Of a DNA stretch of 64,000 bases, positions 8,776 to 17,095 are shown one piece after another. Position 1 is the first letter of the stretch. Each line of letters opens with the position of its first letter. The stretch lies in contig NC_013526.1 in the NCBI RefSeq assembly GCF_000025005.1, positions 620,001 through 684,000 on the forward strand, written 5' to 3'. The notes beneath the pieces are model-generated. The model did not search any database. It saw only the letters and a program-made list of their open reading frames with translations, and had not been told where the DNA came from. Source of the stretch: Thermobaculum terrenum ATCC BAA-798. GTDB lineage: Bacteria; Chloroflexota; Chloroflexia; Thermobaculales; Thermobaculaceae. The position numbers were made by a program, and so were the translations under genes.

Positions 8776-9887
8776 CCCTTCATCCCCGAGAACGCTATCC
8801 CCCTGATGATGAACCGTTGCGCCAGCAGAAACACCACCAGGATCGGTAGGATGGACAGCATGATGCCCGCGAGCACGTGCGCTCGGTTGCCCATCCCCAT
8901 GTATCCCTGCAGCGTGACGATCGCGATCGGCAGGGTGAACTTGTCCCAGGACCGCAAGAAGATCAGGGGGCCGAAGAAATTGTTCCAGGATCCCAGGAAG
9001 GTAAATATGCCCAGCGCCGAGAGCGCTGGGCCCACAAGCGGCAGCATTATCTGGAAGAATATCCGGAAGAATGAGGCTCCATCGATCTTGGCCGCGTCCA
9101 TCAGCTCCTGCGGTAGCGTCATGAAGTGCTGGCGCAGCAGGAACACGATGGAGATAACCGTTGCGAAGAACGCCGTCGGGGTGATCAGGGGTAGGGTGAT
9201 GTGGCGCACCAGCTGTAGGCGATTGGCACCATCCACCTTCGCTGCCTCGTACAGCTCGTCGGGAATGCCCTGCAACCCGGCCAGGTACAGCACCATTAGG
9301 TAGCCACAACTCTTCCACACATCGTACAGGATAACCGAGACCAGCGCCAGGTGAGGATCGGTTAGCCACGGTAGAGGGGCCAGACCCAGCTGCTGCAGGA
9401 TGTAGTTCAGCACTCCTCTATCCTGTGACAGGATGAACCTCCACACCAACGCAAGCGACGCGGTAGTGGTCAGGACGGGAAAGAACAGCGCCGTTCGCAG
9501 CAGATAGCGCAGGAAGGCCGGCATCGCCCGATTGACCCCCATAGCTAGCAGGAGCCCGAGCACCTGGTTGAGGAAGGTAGCGCCCACCACGATCTGCAGG
9601 CTGTTCCAGTACACCGTACGCAGCCTGCGATCGCCAAGCAGCTGCTGCAGGTTCTCCAGGCCCGCCCACCTGGGCGGCGTGAGCAGGTCGTAGTGGGCAA
9701 AGACTAGCGCGAAAGACGCCAGGATGGGGATCACGAGGAAGATAGCCAGCGCCGCGATGGCGGGTGCAATCAGCACGTAGGCCGAGCCCCACTCCTGGGC
9801 CCTTGCGCGGCCAACTCCAAACAGGGACAGCTTCCTGACACCCATCGCATCCAGCTGTCGTGCGCGCACTTGGCTCCTCCTAATCAC
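8772..9887 (-). CDS. Chimeric CUT1 sugar ABC permease (UgpA N-terminus fused to UgpE C-terminus)
   Basis: Residues 1 to about 246 read as a UgpA/MalF-type permease: long N-terminus, RFILSQDRGVLNY and the EAA loop ELYEAAKVDGANR (about 211-223). The sequence then jumps to the second half of a UgpE/MalG-type permease: VFLLRQHFMTLPQ, a second EAA loop ELMDAAKIDGASF (about 261-273), WNNFFGPLIFL and the UgpE terminus IIRGIAFSGMKG. The UgpA C-terminal helices with the usual TGGGP loop and the UgpE N-terminal half are both missing. The join is near 9150. A deletion of roughly 0.7 kb between adjacent permease genes would explain this; a misassembly is the alternative. Every other importer here has two separate permeases. 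A working transporter would need a partner subunit or a homodimer with altered topology. Confidence 0.85.
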   Translation of the reverse strand: MIRRSQVRARQLDAMGVRKLSLFGVGRARAQEWGSAYVLIAPAIAALAIFLVIPILASFALVFAHYDLLTPPRWAGLENLQQLLGDRRLRTVYWNSLQIVVGATFLNQVLGLLLAMGVNRAMPAFLRYLLRTALFFPVLTTTASLALVWRFILSQDRGVLNYILQQLGLAPLPWLTDPHLALVSVILYDVWKSCGYLMVLYLAGLQGIPDELYEAAKVDGANRLQLVRHITLPLITPTAFFATVISIVFLLRQHFMTLPQELMDAAKIDGASFFRIFFQIMLPLVGPALSALGIFTFLGSWNNFFGPLIFLRSWDKFTLPIAIVTLQGYMGMGNRAHVLAGIMLSILPILVVFLLAQRFIIRGIAFSGMKG

Positions 9888-9899
9888 CTTGCGGCCACC

Positions 9900-11354
9900 C
9901 TACTGCGCCCGCGCTTCCTGGCATGGGCAGGTCCGCGTCGTGCTGGCTGCGAACACTCTCCAGCTGCGCGATTCCTCCTTCAGCTTGTCCATCTCAGCCT
10001 GCAGCTCCTGGTGTGCCAGCTTAACCGCCTCCTGCACGGTCTTCTGACCGTTCCAAATGGTGGAGTAGTGGCGGTCCAGGATCGGCTCGATGATGTTGAA
10101 GTTAGGCGGCGATGGCACGGTCCTGGCGTAGTCGAGCGACTCGTAGAAGATCTCGGTGTTCTCCGGTCCGTACTCCCTGAAGGCCGGCTCCTCCGCGACC
10201 GACCGCAGCGCCGGGATGTTGCCCCCCAGCTCCACCATGGCGCGAGAGGCCGTCTTCCCGGAGAGCACCTTCACCGCCTTCCAGGCCTCGTTGGGGTGCT
10301 GGCTCATAGTGGCGATGCCCCAGCCGTCCGTCCCCACAACCGTCTTGTAGGGGCCAGACTTATGGGGTTGATACTGGAGGTCGTAGGAGGTGAACTTCTC
10401 GGCCAGGGAGGCGCCTATGCACCAGCGGCCGCAGGTGCGCATCACTAGGTGGCCAGCATGGAACTGCGCATTCTCATCCCAGCCGGCTGGGTTCGGCGCC
10501 ACCCTGTGCTTGCGGATGAGGTCGACGAGGAACTGCAGGGTCTCGGCGACCTTGGGGTCGAGCATGTTGGAGTCTTGCCAATCGTCCGTGAGCGAGGAGG
10601 TGTCGTTGTTGAAGTACCAAGCGCACATCCCGAACATGCCCGCTCCCCAGAAGGAGTACGCATAGCGATCCTTGGCGGTGCCGCGGACATTGGCCACCTG
10701 CTTGCATACCCCGAGGAAGTCGTTCCAAGTCCAGTCCGGGCTGGGCGGCTTGAGCCCCTCCTCTTGAAAGATCTTCGTGTTGTAGTAGATCACCATGTTG
10801 TTCCAAGAGAACGGGAACTCCATCTGCTTGCCTTCGTACTGCATCATCTCCCGGAGGGTCTTGTGGATGTCGTTGTGCAAGGTGTCATAGGCCTCCGAAT
10901 CCGCCTGGATGAACTCGTCCAGCGGCCGCAGGACACGCTTGGAGCTCAGGAGGGCGAGCCCCTCTATGGCGATCATGATGACGTCGAGCTGTTCCCCCCC
11001 AGCGATCTGCGTGATGATCTTGTCCGCGTAGGCCGACCACCCACCCTGGATGGAGGTCTGCGTCACCTTCAGCCTGATGTCCGGGTATCGCTCCTGCGCC
11101 TCCTTGAGGGCCGTCTTCCAAGTGTTGATCGGCATCTGTGAGGTGGCGATGATGGTGATCGCCCCCTCCTTGGGAGGTTGCTCCACCACCGCCTGTGTGG
11201 GGCTGGCCCCCGGCGTGCCCTGCGCTGAGCCCGGCCCCATCTGCCGTCCACCACACGCCGCGAGGGCGAGGCTGGCTGCCGCTCCGGCTGCGAGCCTCAG
11301 CATCTGTCTACGGCTCATCACCGCCCCATTTTGGAAAAGTCCCTCGTCCTGCAT
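9900..11354 (-). CDS. CUT1 sugar-binding lipoprotein (extracellular solute-binding protein)
   Basis: A 484-residue solute-binding protein for the importer in the GH116 cassette. The N-terminus has a Tat motif (SRRQMLRLA) followed by a lipobox ending LALAAC, so the mature protein is anchored by a lipidated Cys outside the membrane. The central and C-terminal parts show the family-1 binding-protein pattern (IIYYN-like VIYYNTKIF, WTWNDFL, GGNIPAL). ATG at 11354 has a strong GGAGGAG site; the longer open frame upstream is not needed. The last 20 or so residues are Arg/Cys-rich and unlike the family, perhaps a tail altered by frameshift. First gene of the cassette, 12 bases before the chimeric permease; likely repressed by the divergent LacI protein. 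Confidence 0.9.
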   Translation of the reverse strand: MQDEGLFQNGAVMSRRQMLRLAAGAAASLALAACGGRQMGPGSAQGTPGASPTQAVVEQPPKEGAITIIATSQMPINTWKTALKEAQERYPDIRLKVTQTSIQGGWSAYADKIITQIAGGEQLDVIMIAIEGLALLSSKRVLRPLDEFIQADSEAYDTLHNDIHKTLREMMQYEGKQMEFPFSWNNMVIYYNTKIFQEEGLKPPSPDWTWNDFLGVCKQVANVRGTAKDRYAYSFWGAGMFGMCAWYFNNDTSSLTDDWQDSNMLDPKVAETLQFLVDLIRKHRVAPNPAGWDENAQFHAGHLVMRTCGRWCIGASLAEKFTSYDLQYQPHKSGPYKTVVGTDGWGIATMSQHPNEAWKAVKVLSGKTASRAMVELGGNIPALRSVAEEPAFREYGPENTEIFYESLDYARTVPSPPNFNIIEPILDRHYSTIWNGQKTVQEAVKLAHQELQAEMDKLKEESRSWRVFAASTTRTCPCQEARAQ

Positions 11355-11407
11355 CTGTCTCCTCCTGCACCAGCTGCTGTTAGTACGCATGGAACGCTCG
11401 TAAGCTG

Positions 11408-11436
11408 ATGATATTACGCATTTCAAATAAAGTCAA
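11408..11436 (-). promoter_or_regulatory. Predicted promoter of the GH116/chaperonin cassette
   Basis: On the minus strand, TTGACT (11436-11431), 17 bases, then TATCAT (11413-11408). It lies in an AT-rich divergent intergenic region about 55 bases upstream of the binding-protein start. Prediction by consensus only. Confidence 0.5.
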
Positions 11437-11453
11437 TAGTAATTTCAAATAAA
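11420..11453. repeat. Direct repeat ATTTCAAATAAA x2, 22 bp apart
   Basis: Identical 12-mers at 11420-11431 and 11442-11453, two helical turns apart, covering the -35 region of the minus-strand promoter. Likely protein-binding sites. They do not form the CG-centred palindrome typical of LacI operators, so the binding factor is uncertain. Confidence 0.5.
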
Positions 11454-11490
11454 TTTCATACAAATTAGCCTAATATTCAGTTAAAACAGT

Positions 11491-11519
11491 TTGAATTTAG
11501 GCTTTGATCCTTGTATAGT
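11491..11519 (+). promoter_or_regulatory. Predicted promoter of the LacI regulator gene
   Basis: TTGAAT (11491-11496), 17 bases, TATAGT (11514-11519), about 38 bases upstream of the TTG start at 11557. Good consensus and spacing. It makes the TTG at 11491 unlikely as the translation start. Confidence 0.55.
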
Positions 11520-11556
11520 TGTACGCAGCAGGAATGAATCGCGTGGGGGGAGAGGG

Positions 11557-12579
11557 TTGAAGAAGTCTGCGACTTTGAGAGACGTAGCCGAGGCGGCCAA
11601 CGTGTCCATGGGCACGGCCTCGCTGGTGCTGAACGGGAAGAGGGGCGTAGCCGCTGCTACCCGGGAGCGGGTGCTGGAGGCGGCACGCAGGCTCGGCTAC
11701 CGGGCCTCCCCTCGCCGCAGCTTGCGCACCCCCCACGACATAGTGGTACTGGTTGAGCGTACCCCCCTCAGCCCGAGCTCAGATCCGTTCAACAAACCTA
11801 TACTGCAGGGCATGGAGACCGTCGCGCGGGGCAGGGGGTATCGACTCATACTGGAGTTCGTCGAGCAGGGCGAGCCGCCCAGCCTGGATCGCTGGACGCA
11901 GGATGGTGTAACCGGGCTAGTGATACTAGGAGGTGGGGATCTGGACGAGGACTGGATCCGGGCCGCGCTGGCGACGGGTCTGCCCCTCGTGATGGTAGAT
12001 CACTACGTGCCTGGCTTGGAGGTGCCCACGGTCGTGCCCGACAACTTCGGAGGCGCCTACGCCATGACCAAGCACCTCTTGGAGCAGGGCCACAGACGCA
12101 TCGGGTTCGTCCGTGGCCCATCCAAGTACTGGACGCTGGGAGAGCGGTTGGCTGGCTACCTGCTCGCCATGCAGCAGGCTGGCCTGGCGCCACCCCCCGA
12201 GCTCATCCCCCCCAGGGTGTCGCACGGCGAGGAGAAAGGGTACGGAGAGACGCTGATGCTGCTGGACCTTGAGGAGCCGCCGACCGCGATCTTCGCCGTC
12301 AGCGATAAGACGGCTATAGGGGTTTACCGAGCCTTGAATGAGCGTGGCATATCCGTGCCCGGGCAGATCTCGGTGGTGGGCTTCGACGATATCGAGCTGG
12401 CTAGGACGGTCAGCCCACCCCTAACCACCGTCAGAGTGCCCTGCGAGGAGATGGGCAGGGTCGCCCTTGAGCGCCTGCTGGCGCTGATCGAGAGCGGCGA
12501 CTGGAGGGAGGATAATATGCGGTGGACGCTGCCGACACGGGTGATCCCGCGCAGCTCGGTAAGGAGGCTGGGCAGTTAG
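11557..12579 (+). CDS. LacI-family transcriptional regulator
   Basis: A 340-residue repressor. The N-terminal helix-turn-helix reads TLRDVAEAANVSMGTASLVL with the hinge helix near RRLGYRAS; the periplasmic-binding-like effector domain follows, ending with VVGFDDIELARTVSPPLTT. It probably binds operators in the 11.36-11.56 kb divergent region and senses a sugar imported or released by the GH116 cassette. The start chosen is TTG at 11557 after a GGGGGGAGAGGG tract. A TTG at 11491 would add 22 residues, but that triplet lies inside the predicted -35 box. The damaged fucose-isomerase-like gene follows 17 bases after its stop in the same direction. Confidence 0.9.
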   Translation: MKKSATLRDVAEAANVSMGTASLVLNGKRGVAAATRERVLEAARRLGYRASPRRSLRTPHDIVVLVERTPLSPSSDPFNKPILQGMETVARGRGYRLILEFVEQGEPPSLDRWTQDGVTGLVILGGGDLDEDWIRAALATGLPLVMVDHYVPGLEVPTVVPDNFGGAYAMTKHLLEQGHRRIGFVRGPSKYWTLGERLAGYLLAMQQAGLAPPPELIPPRVSHGEEKGYGETLMLLDLEEPPTAIFAVSDKTAIGVYRALNERGISVPGQISVVGFDDIELARTVSPPLTTVRVPCEEMGRVALERLLALIESGDWREDNMRWTLPTRVIPRSSVRRLGS

Positions 12580-12596
12580 CATGCTAGGAGGCTGAG

Positions 12597-14027
12597 GTGG
12601 CAGAGAGAAGGAGACCCAAGGTAGGTGTGCTGACGTTCAGCGACGGTCGGGAGTACGCCCACGCTCCTCAGGTGGAGGAGAACCTGAGGTTTCAGGCAAG
12701 GTTGACCGGCGCGCTGGCGGGCATGGGACTGTAGGTCGTGGCAGGCGATCTTGTGTGGAGTAACGAGACCGCCCGCAGCCAGGCACGCCGGCTGGCGGAG
12801 GCGGGTGTGGAGTGCACTATCTTCAACTACGCCGTGTGGGCCTTTCCACAGTTCAGCGTAGTGGCCAGCCACTTTGCCCCACGCCCGATCCTACTGCTCG
12901 GCCAGATCAACCCCTCCAAACCAGGCATGGTCGCGCTCCTGGCCGCGGCAGGAGCGCTCGAGCAGATCGGCGTGGTCCCCACGAGGGTGTTCGGGGACGT
13001 CCAGGACGAGCAGGTGTCTCGCCAGCTGTTGGCAGCCATCCGCGCTGCCCATGCCCTGCATGCCCTGCGCGGGGAGACCTATGGGTTGATCGGCGGTCGC
13101 TCGATCGGCATCAACACCGCCGTTAGCAACACCGACCAATGGGCCAAGCTCTTCGGCGTGGACGTAGAGCACATCGACCAGTACGAGCTCGTGGTGCGCA
13201 GCGAGCGCTTGCTCGCCGATGCCTCCCAAAGGATAACCAGTGCCAGGGAGTGGCTTGAGTCCAAGGTGGCCAAGGTGCACTACGATGGGCGGCAGCTGAC
13301 TCCGCAGCTGCTCGAGCGGCAGATAGCCGCCTACTACGCCTGCCTCGAGCTCATTGAGCAGCGTGATCTGGACTTCTTGGGCATTAAGGGACAGCCCGAG
13401 CTCACCGAGAGGTTCGCCACGATGGACGTGGCCGAGGCTTTCTTGAACGATCCTTACGACTGGGACGGCCCGAAGGAGCCGGTGGTGTGCGCCACGGAGG
13501 CCGACATGGACGGCGCGCTCACTATGGAGGTGCTCAAGCATATAGCTGGCAGTCCCGTGCTGTTTGCGGACGTTCGCCACTACTACAGCGACCTAGGCAT
13601 TGTCGATCTCGTCAACTCAGGACAGCATCCTACATACTTCGCGGGCCACACCAGCGATCTAGAGGTCAACCTCAGGCAAGTGGAACTCAGGCCACAGGGC
13701 TTCTACTTCCCAGCCGGCGGTGCGTCGGTGTTCCATCTAGCGGCTCCGGGCCGCGTGACGCTGGCCAGGCTGAGCCGGTTAGACGGGTCCTACCGCATGC
13801 ACATCCTGCGGGCCGAGTTCGTGCGCTTTGATGAGCAGTTGGAGCAACGCATCGTGCGCGAGGTGCAGCCGAATTGGCCCCACGCCTTCGCATCCTTGGA
13901 ATGTAGAGTGGAGCGGTTTCTGGAGGAGTTCCCGACAAACCACATCCATGCTGTCTACGGCGACTATGTGCCCGAGCTGATGAAGTGGTGCGAGTACGCT
14001 GGCATCGAGCCGGTGTTGTTGGAGTAG
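12597..14027 (+). pseudogene. L-fucose/L-arabinose isomerase-family protein interrupted by in-frame TAG
   Basis: With the TAG read through, the frame gives 476 residues of a FucI-like ketol-isomerase, which interconverts aldoses and ketoses at a Mn2+ site. The start GTG at 12597 has AGGAGG six bases upstream, and the first 45 codons read well (PKVGVLTFSDGREYAHAP). Codon 46 (12732-12734) is TAG, and the same frame then continues to a complete C-terminus. The core includes CATEADMDGAL and FADVRHYY, which hold the Glu and Asp expected to bind metal, and HPTYFAGH. A CAG-to-TAG change (Gln in GLQVVAGD) is the simplest cause. A GTG at 12738 could restart translation but would lack the N-terminal strand. 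TAG ends several neighbouring genes, so it is a normal stop codon here. Confidence 0.8.
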
Positions 14028-14047
14028 TGCCCAGGGAATGCGGGCAC
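14027..14047 (+). terminator. Hairpin after the isomerase gene
   Basis: GTGCCC (14027-14032) pairs with GGGCAC (14042-14047) over a nine-base loop, overlapping the last base of the isomerase stop codon. There is no T-run, so termination strength is doubtful. Confidence 0.35.
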
Positions 14048-14636
14048 ATCCAGCTCAGGGGTGTCCTAGCAAGGCTGGACGGCACGACGCCAGCGCAGGC
14101 GAAACATGCCTTGCCGGCTGCCCAAGCGGCATCCAGACCATAGGGGACGCTGTGCGCGGCAGTTTGTTGGCTCGCGATCCTCTACAGCCTCGCTCTCAGT
14201 CGGTATGGATCACGAGATCGACGAAGTCACGCGCTGGTAAGGGGAGTAACCACCGCCCTCATCTGCCCGAAGGGCTGGCCACAGAGATGTTGTGTCTGCG
14301 CCATAAGCTTAAGGTGTGGCGGGTCACGGGACCACCTTCAAAACCCCCCATCTGCAGAGCATGGCCCGATCGGCGCGATGTGCTTGAGGAGGTGCGGCAC
14401 ATGCCCGAGGGTTCCCAGAGACGTGGCGCTCTGCGTTACCTCCGGTTACAGACGGGTCCAGGGGCGAGAGGCGCACGGGCAGCTGTCTCAGCGACTCGGG
14501 CACCCAGCAGCCGCTAATGAGATGCAAGATCATCCCCGCTGTGGATCCAGCGGCCTTCCAAGGCATGGTCGCAACCGCCCGTACTAGCTCATCGCCTAAC
14601 GGCCGCCGGAGGACATCCTCGATGGCGAGGCATAGA
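14048..14636. other. No intact gene
   Basis: Both strands give only short, unrelated frames. Nothing recognisable was found apart from weak protein-like stretches on the minus strand. Probably the eroded continuation of the neighbouring dehydrogenase remnant. Confidence 0.4.
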
Positions 14637-15345
14637 TCAATAGCGCACCTGGATCCTTGTCCCGAGACGCAGGGACTCACGTACGGCATCTAGCACCTGC
14701 ATGTCCGCAAGGCATGTACGTCCCGAGGCTATAGGCTCCCTCCCCAGCAGGATACACTCGGCGAAGTGGGTCACCTCTGCCATGTAGTTATAGAAATGTG
14801 GTAATCCTTCCGGTTGCACCTCATGCACTAGCCGCTCAGCAGTGTGCCTCCGTCCTGTAACCACCGTTCCATGATAACTCTTCCCTGTACCGCCTGGGTG
14901 ATGTGCCCCTCAATGGTGAGGCGTCCATGGGAGCCTTCAAGCTCAATCAAGGAAGAGAGATAGGTGAATCCTGCTTCAATAACACCAGGAGTACCGTCTT
15001 GTAACAGGAAGGTAAAGACCAACGAATCACAGTCGGTAAGGCCATGCAGCTGCCGAACCGTGCCCATGGCAGCCACCGACTGGAGGCGTTGCCCCGTGAG
15101 GTTACGTACGGAGAATATAGGGTAAACCCCAACGTCCATCATGGGCCCTCCTCCATGTTGGGGATTCAGCCGCCGGCAGCCGTAGTCCAGTCATTGCCTA
15201 TCCTCACTTCTCCTAGAAGTCCTGAGACTCCAGGCCCATCCGAAGGGACCGCTACAGCCTTCCCACCTATATCATTTCCTCGCTCGCTACTTGATCCACT
15301 TACAGCACCTACAACCACCTCGCCTCCCAGGAGGTCATTCCCAAT
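14637..15345 (-). pseudogene. Gfo/Idh/MocA-type sugar dehydrogenase remnant (frameshifted)
   Basis: Reading the minus strand, three pieces in different frames line up with the C-terminal half of a Gfo/Idh/MocA oxidoreductase. They are GLLGEVRIGNDW (about 15205-15170), then LNPQHGGGPMMDVGVYPI (about 15160-15100) continuing to an EAGF-containing strand and VIMERWLQDG (to about 14840), then HFYNYMAEVTHFAECIL-GREPIASGR (14637-14864). At least two frameshifts separate them (near 15165 and 14850). The Rossmann NAD(P) domain is absent or unrecognisable. The family oxidises or epimerises sugars with NAD(P). The remnant probably belonged with the isomerase gene upstream or the kinase operon that follows. 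The region 15346-15625 holds nothing else I can recognise. Confidence 0.75.
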
Positions 15346-15625
15346 CTGAGGATGGCAGCTATGGATCCTACAAGAGTGTCACCGTGGGAATAGAGGGTGT
15401 TCTTGCCCTGGGCACACATGGATGTGCTAGTTTGGGTCCGGACTACGAACACCGTCGTGTGAGCTTGAGGTCCGTGCGACGGAGCCACTACAATCGACCT
15501 ACGGACATGGACGGCGGTTGGGCAATGGGGAAGACCAGGCACAGCAGGGGGCGACATGTTGGCAGCTTCTGGCAAAAACGTGTTGGGGCCGCCAGTGATC
15601 CGCGGTGAAAGTTATGCGCTGGCGC

Positions 15626-17095
15626 CTAGTCTATAGCGGTACTACTCCACATCTTGGACAGTTCCCTACAGGTTTCCTCCAGCCTTAGGTGCTGCTCATA
15701 CAACTGAAGGTAGTGCTGTCTACAGTCCTCGTTCGGCTCCACCACATCGATCGACACGCGCCACTCATCAAACGAGATGCCGCCCAGGGCTATGCCGGCC
15801 GCGATGGCCGCTCCCCTGGCACCCGCCTCCTGCACCCTGGGCACCAGCACGGGATGGCCCAGCACGTCCGCCAGCAGCTGGCACAGGCGCTGGGACCGAG
15901 CCCCTCCCCCGCAGAGGTAGATCGGCCCTCCGGACCACCCAGCGCTCTCCAGGCAGTGGCGCGCCGTGCAGGCTATGCCCTCGCAGAGCGCCCGCACCAG
16001 ATCGGCGCGCTCCACGTGCAGGTGGAGGCCCGCGAGCACCCCCCTGGCCCTCATGTCCAGCACGGGAGCCCGCTCCCCACCAGGAGAGAGGTGCGGCAGG
16101 ACCATCACGCCCCTGGCGCCGATGGGCGAGGCGTCGAGGTGTGAGTCCAGGTCCTGCGGGCGGAGCCCGAGCAAACGCGTCAACCAGTCCAGGCAGGCGG
16201 TGCCCACCATGGCTGGCATGGCCCGCAGCCACCGGTCGGGGTCCACAAAGCACAGCGTCATACCGCCCAGGCACGTAGGACTTGGGGGACTATCCACGAC
16301 CACCTCGCAGGCCAGCGTAGTGCCTAGGATGACAAGTGCCTCACCGACATCGCGCCTCAGTCCCAGCCCCAGCGCACACGCCGGCAGGTCGAAGGGGCCA
16401 GCATGCACCGGCGTGCCCTGCGGTAGGCCAAGGAGGGCGGCTCCCTTCCGGTTCAGGGCCCGCAGCGGCCCCGGCAGGGGATCCACCGGCGGCAGCAGGT
16501 GTCGCCAGGCGCTCAGGCCACAGAGGCGCACAATGTCCTCGTCGTAGCGCCGGCTGCGGACGTCCAAGAAGGGCAGGGAGGCGTCCGAGGGGTCGGTGGC
16601 CACCGCGCCCGTGAGGGCGTGGACCAGCACGTCCTTGCAGTACAGCGCCGCCCCCGCCGCCGCCAGCCTCTCGGGCTCGTGCCGGTCCAGGTAGGCCAGG
16701 ATCGAGGCGGACGCCCCGGGAAAGAGCACGTTGCCATGCCTGCGGGCCACGGCCTCGACCACGCCCTCCTCGAGCCATCGCTCGACTACCGGGATAGCCC
16801 TCGAGTCCAGCCATAATATGGCGTGGCCTAGAGGATCGCCGTTGCGATCAAGGAGCCACAGGCCGTCACCTTGAGCAGTGATGCCGATGACCTCTACCCG
16901 GTGCGGCAGCCGGGAGGTTAGTCGGGATACTACCTGCCCGACCTTCGAGATCAGCTCCGCCTGGTCCTGCTCGAACAGCCCCGGGGCAGGCGACAGCACC
17001 CTGTTTGATTCCGCCTCTATGCCCAACACTTCGCCTTGCTCCGAAAACGCCACCGCCTTGACCACGGATGTGCCTGCATCAACGCCGATCAGCAT
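15626..17095 (-). CDS. FGGY-family carbohydrate kinase (erythritol/xylulose kinase-like)
   Basis: A 489-residue ATP-dependent sugar or polyol kinase of the hexokinase/actin fold. The N-terminal phosphate loop is GVDAGTSVVKAV, ITAQGDGLWLLD and LWLDSR lie in domain I, GPFDLPACALGLG carries the likely catalytic Asp, and CGGGARSQ and EAGARGAAIAAG complete the ATP site. QGDGLWLLD and LDSR remind me of erythritol and L-xylulose kinases, but that is a weak hint. ATG at 17095 lies inside the end of the dehydrogenase gene (17-base overlap). It is the last gene of the operon running down from DeoR, so it may phosphorylate the imported polyol or ketose. Ends with TAG. Confidence 0.85.
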   Translation of the reverse strand: MLIGVDAGTSVVKAVAFSEQGEVLGIEAESNRVLSPAPGLFEQDQAELISKVGQVVSRLTSRLPHRVEVIGITAQGDGLWLLDRNGDPLGHAILWLDSRAIPVVERWLEEGVVEAVARRHGNVLFPGASASILAYLDRHEPERLAAAGAALYCKDVLVHALTGAVATDPSDASLPFLDVRSRRYDEDIVRLCGLSAWRHLLPPVDPLPGPLRALNRKGAALLGLPQGTPVHAGPFDLPACALGLGLRRDVGEALVILGTTLACEVVVDSPPSPTCLGGMTLCFVDPDRWLRAMPAMVGTACLDWLTRLLGLRPQDLDSHLDASPIGARGVMVLPHLSPGGERAPVLDMRARGVLAGLHLHVERADLVRALCEGIACTARHCLESAGWSGGPIYLCGGGARSQRLCQLLADVLGHPVLVPRVQEAGARGAAIAAGIALGGISFDEWRVSIDVVEPNEDCRQHYLQLYEQHLRLEETCRELSKMWSSTAID

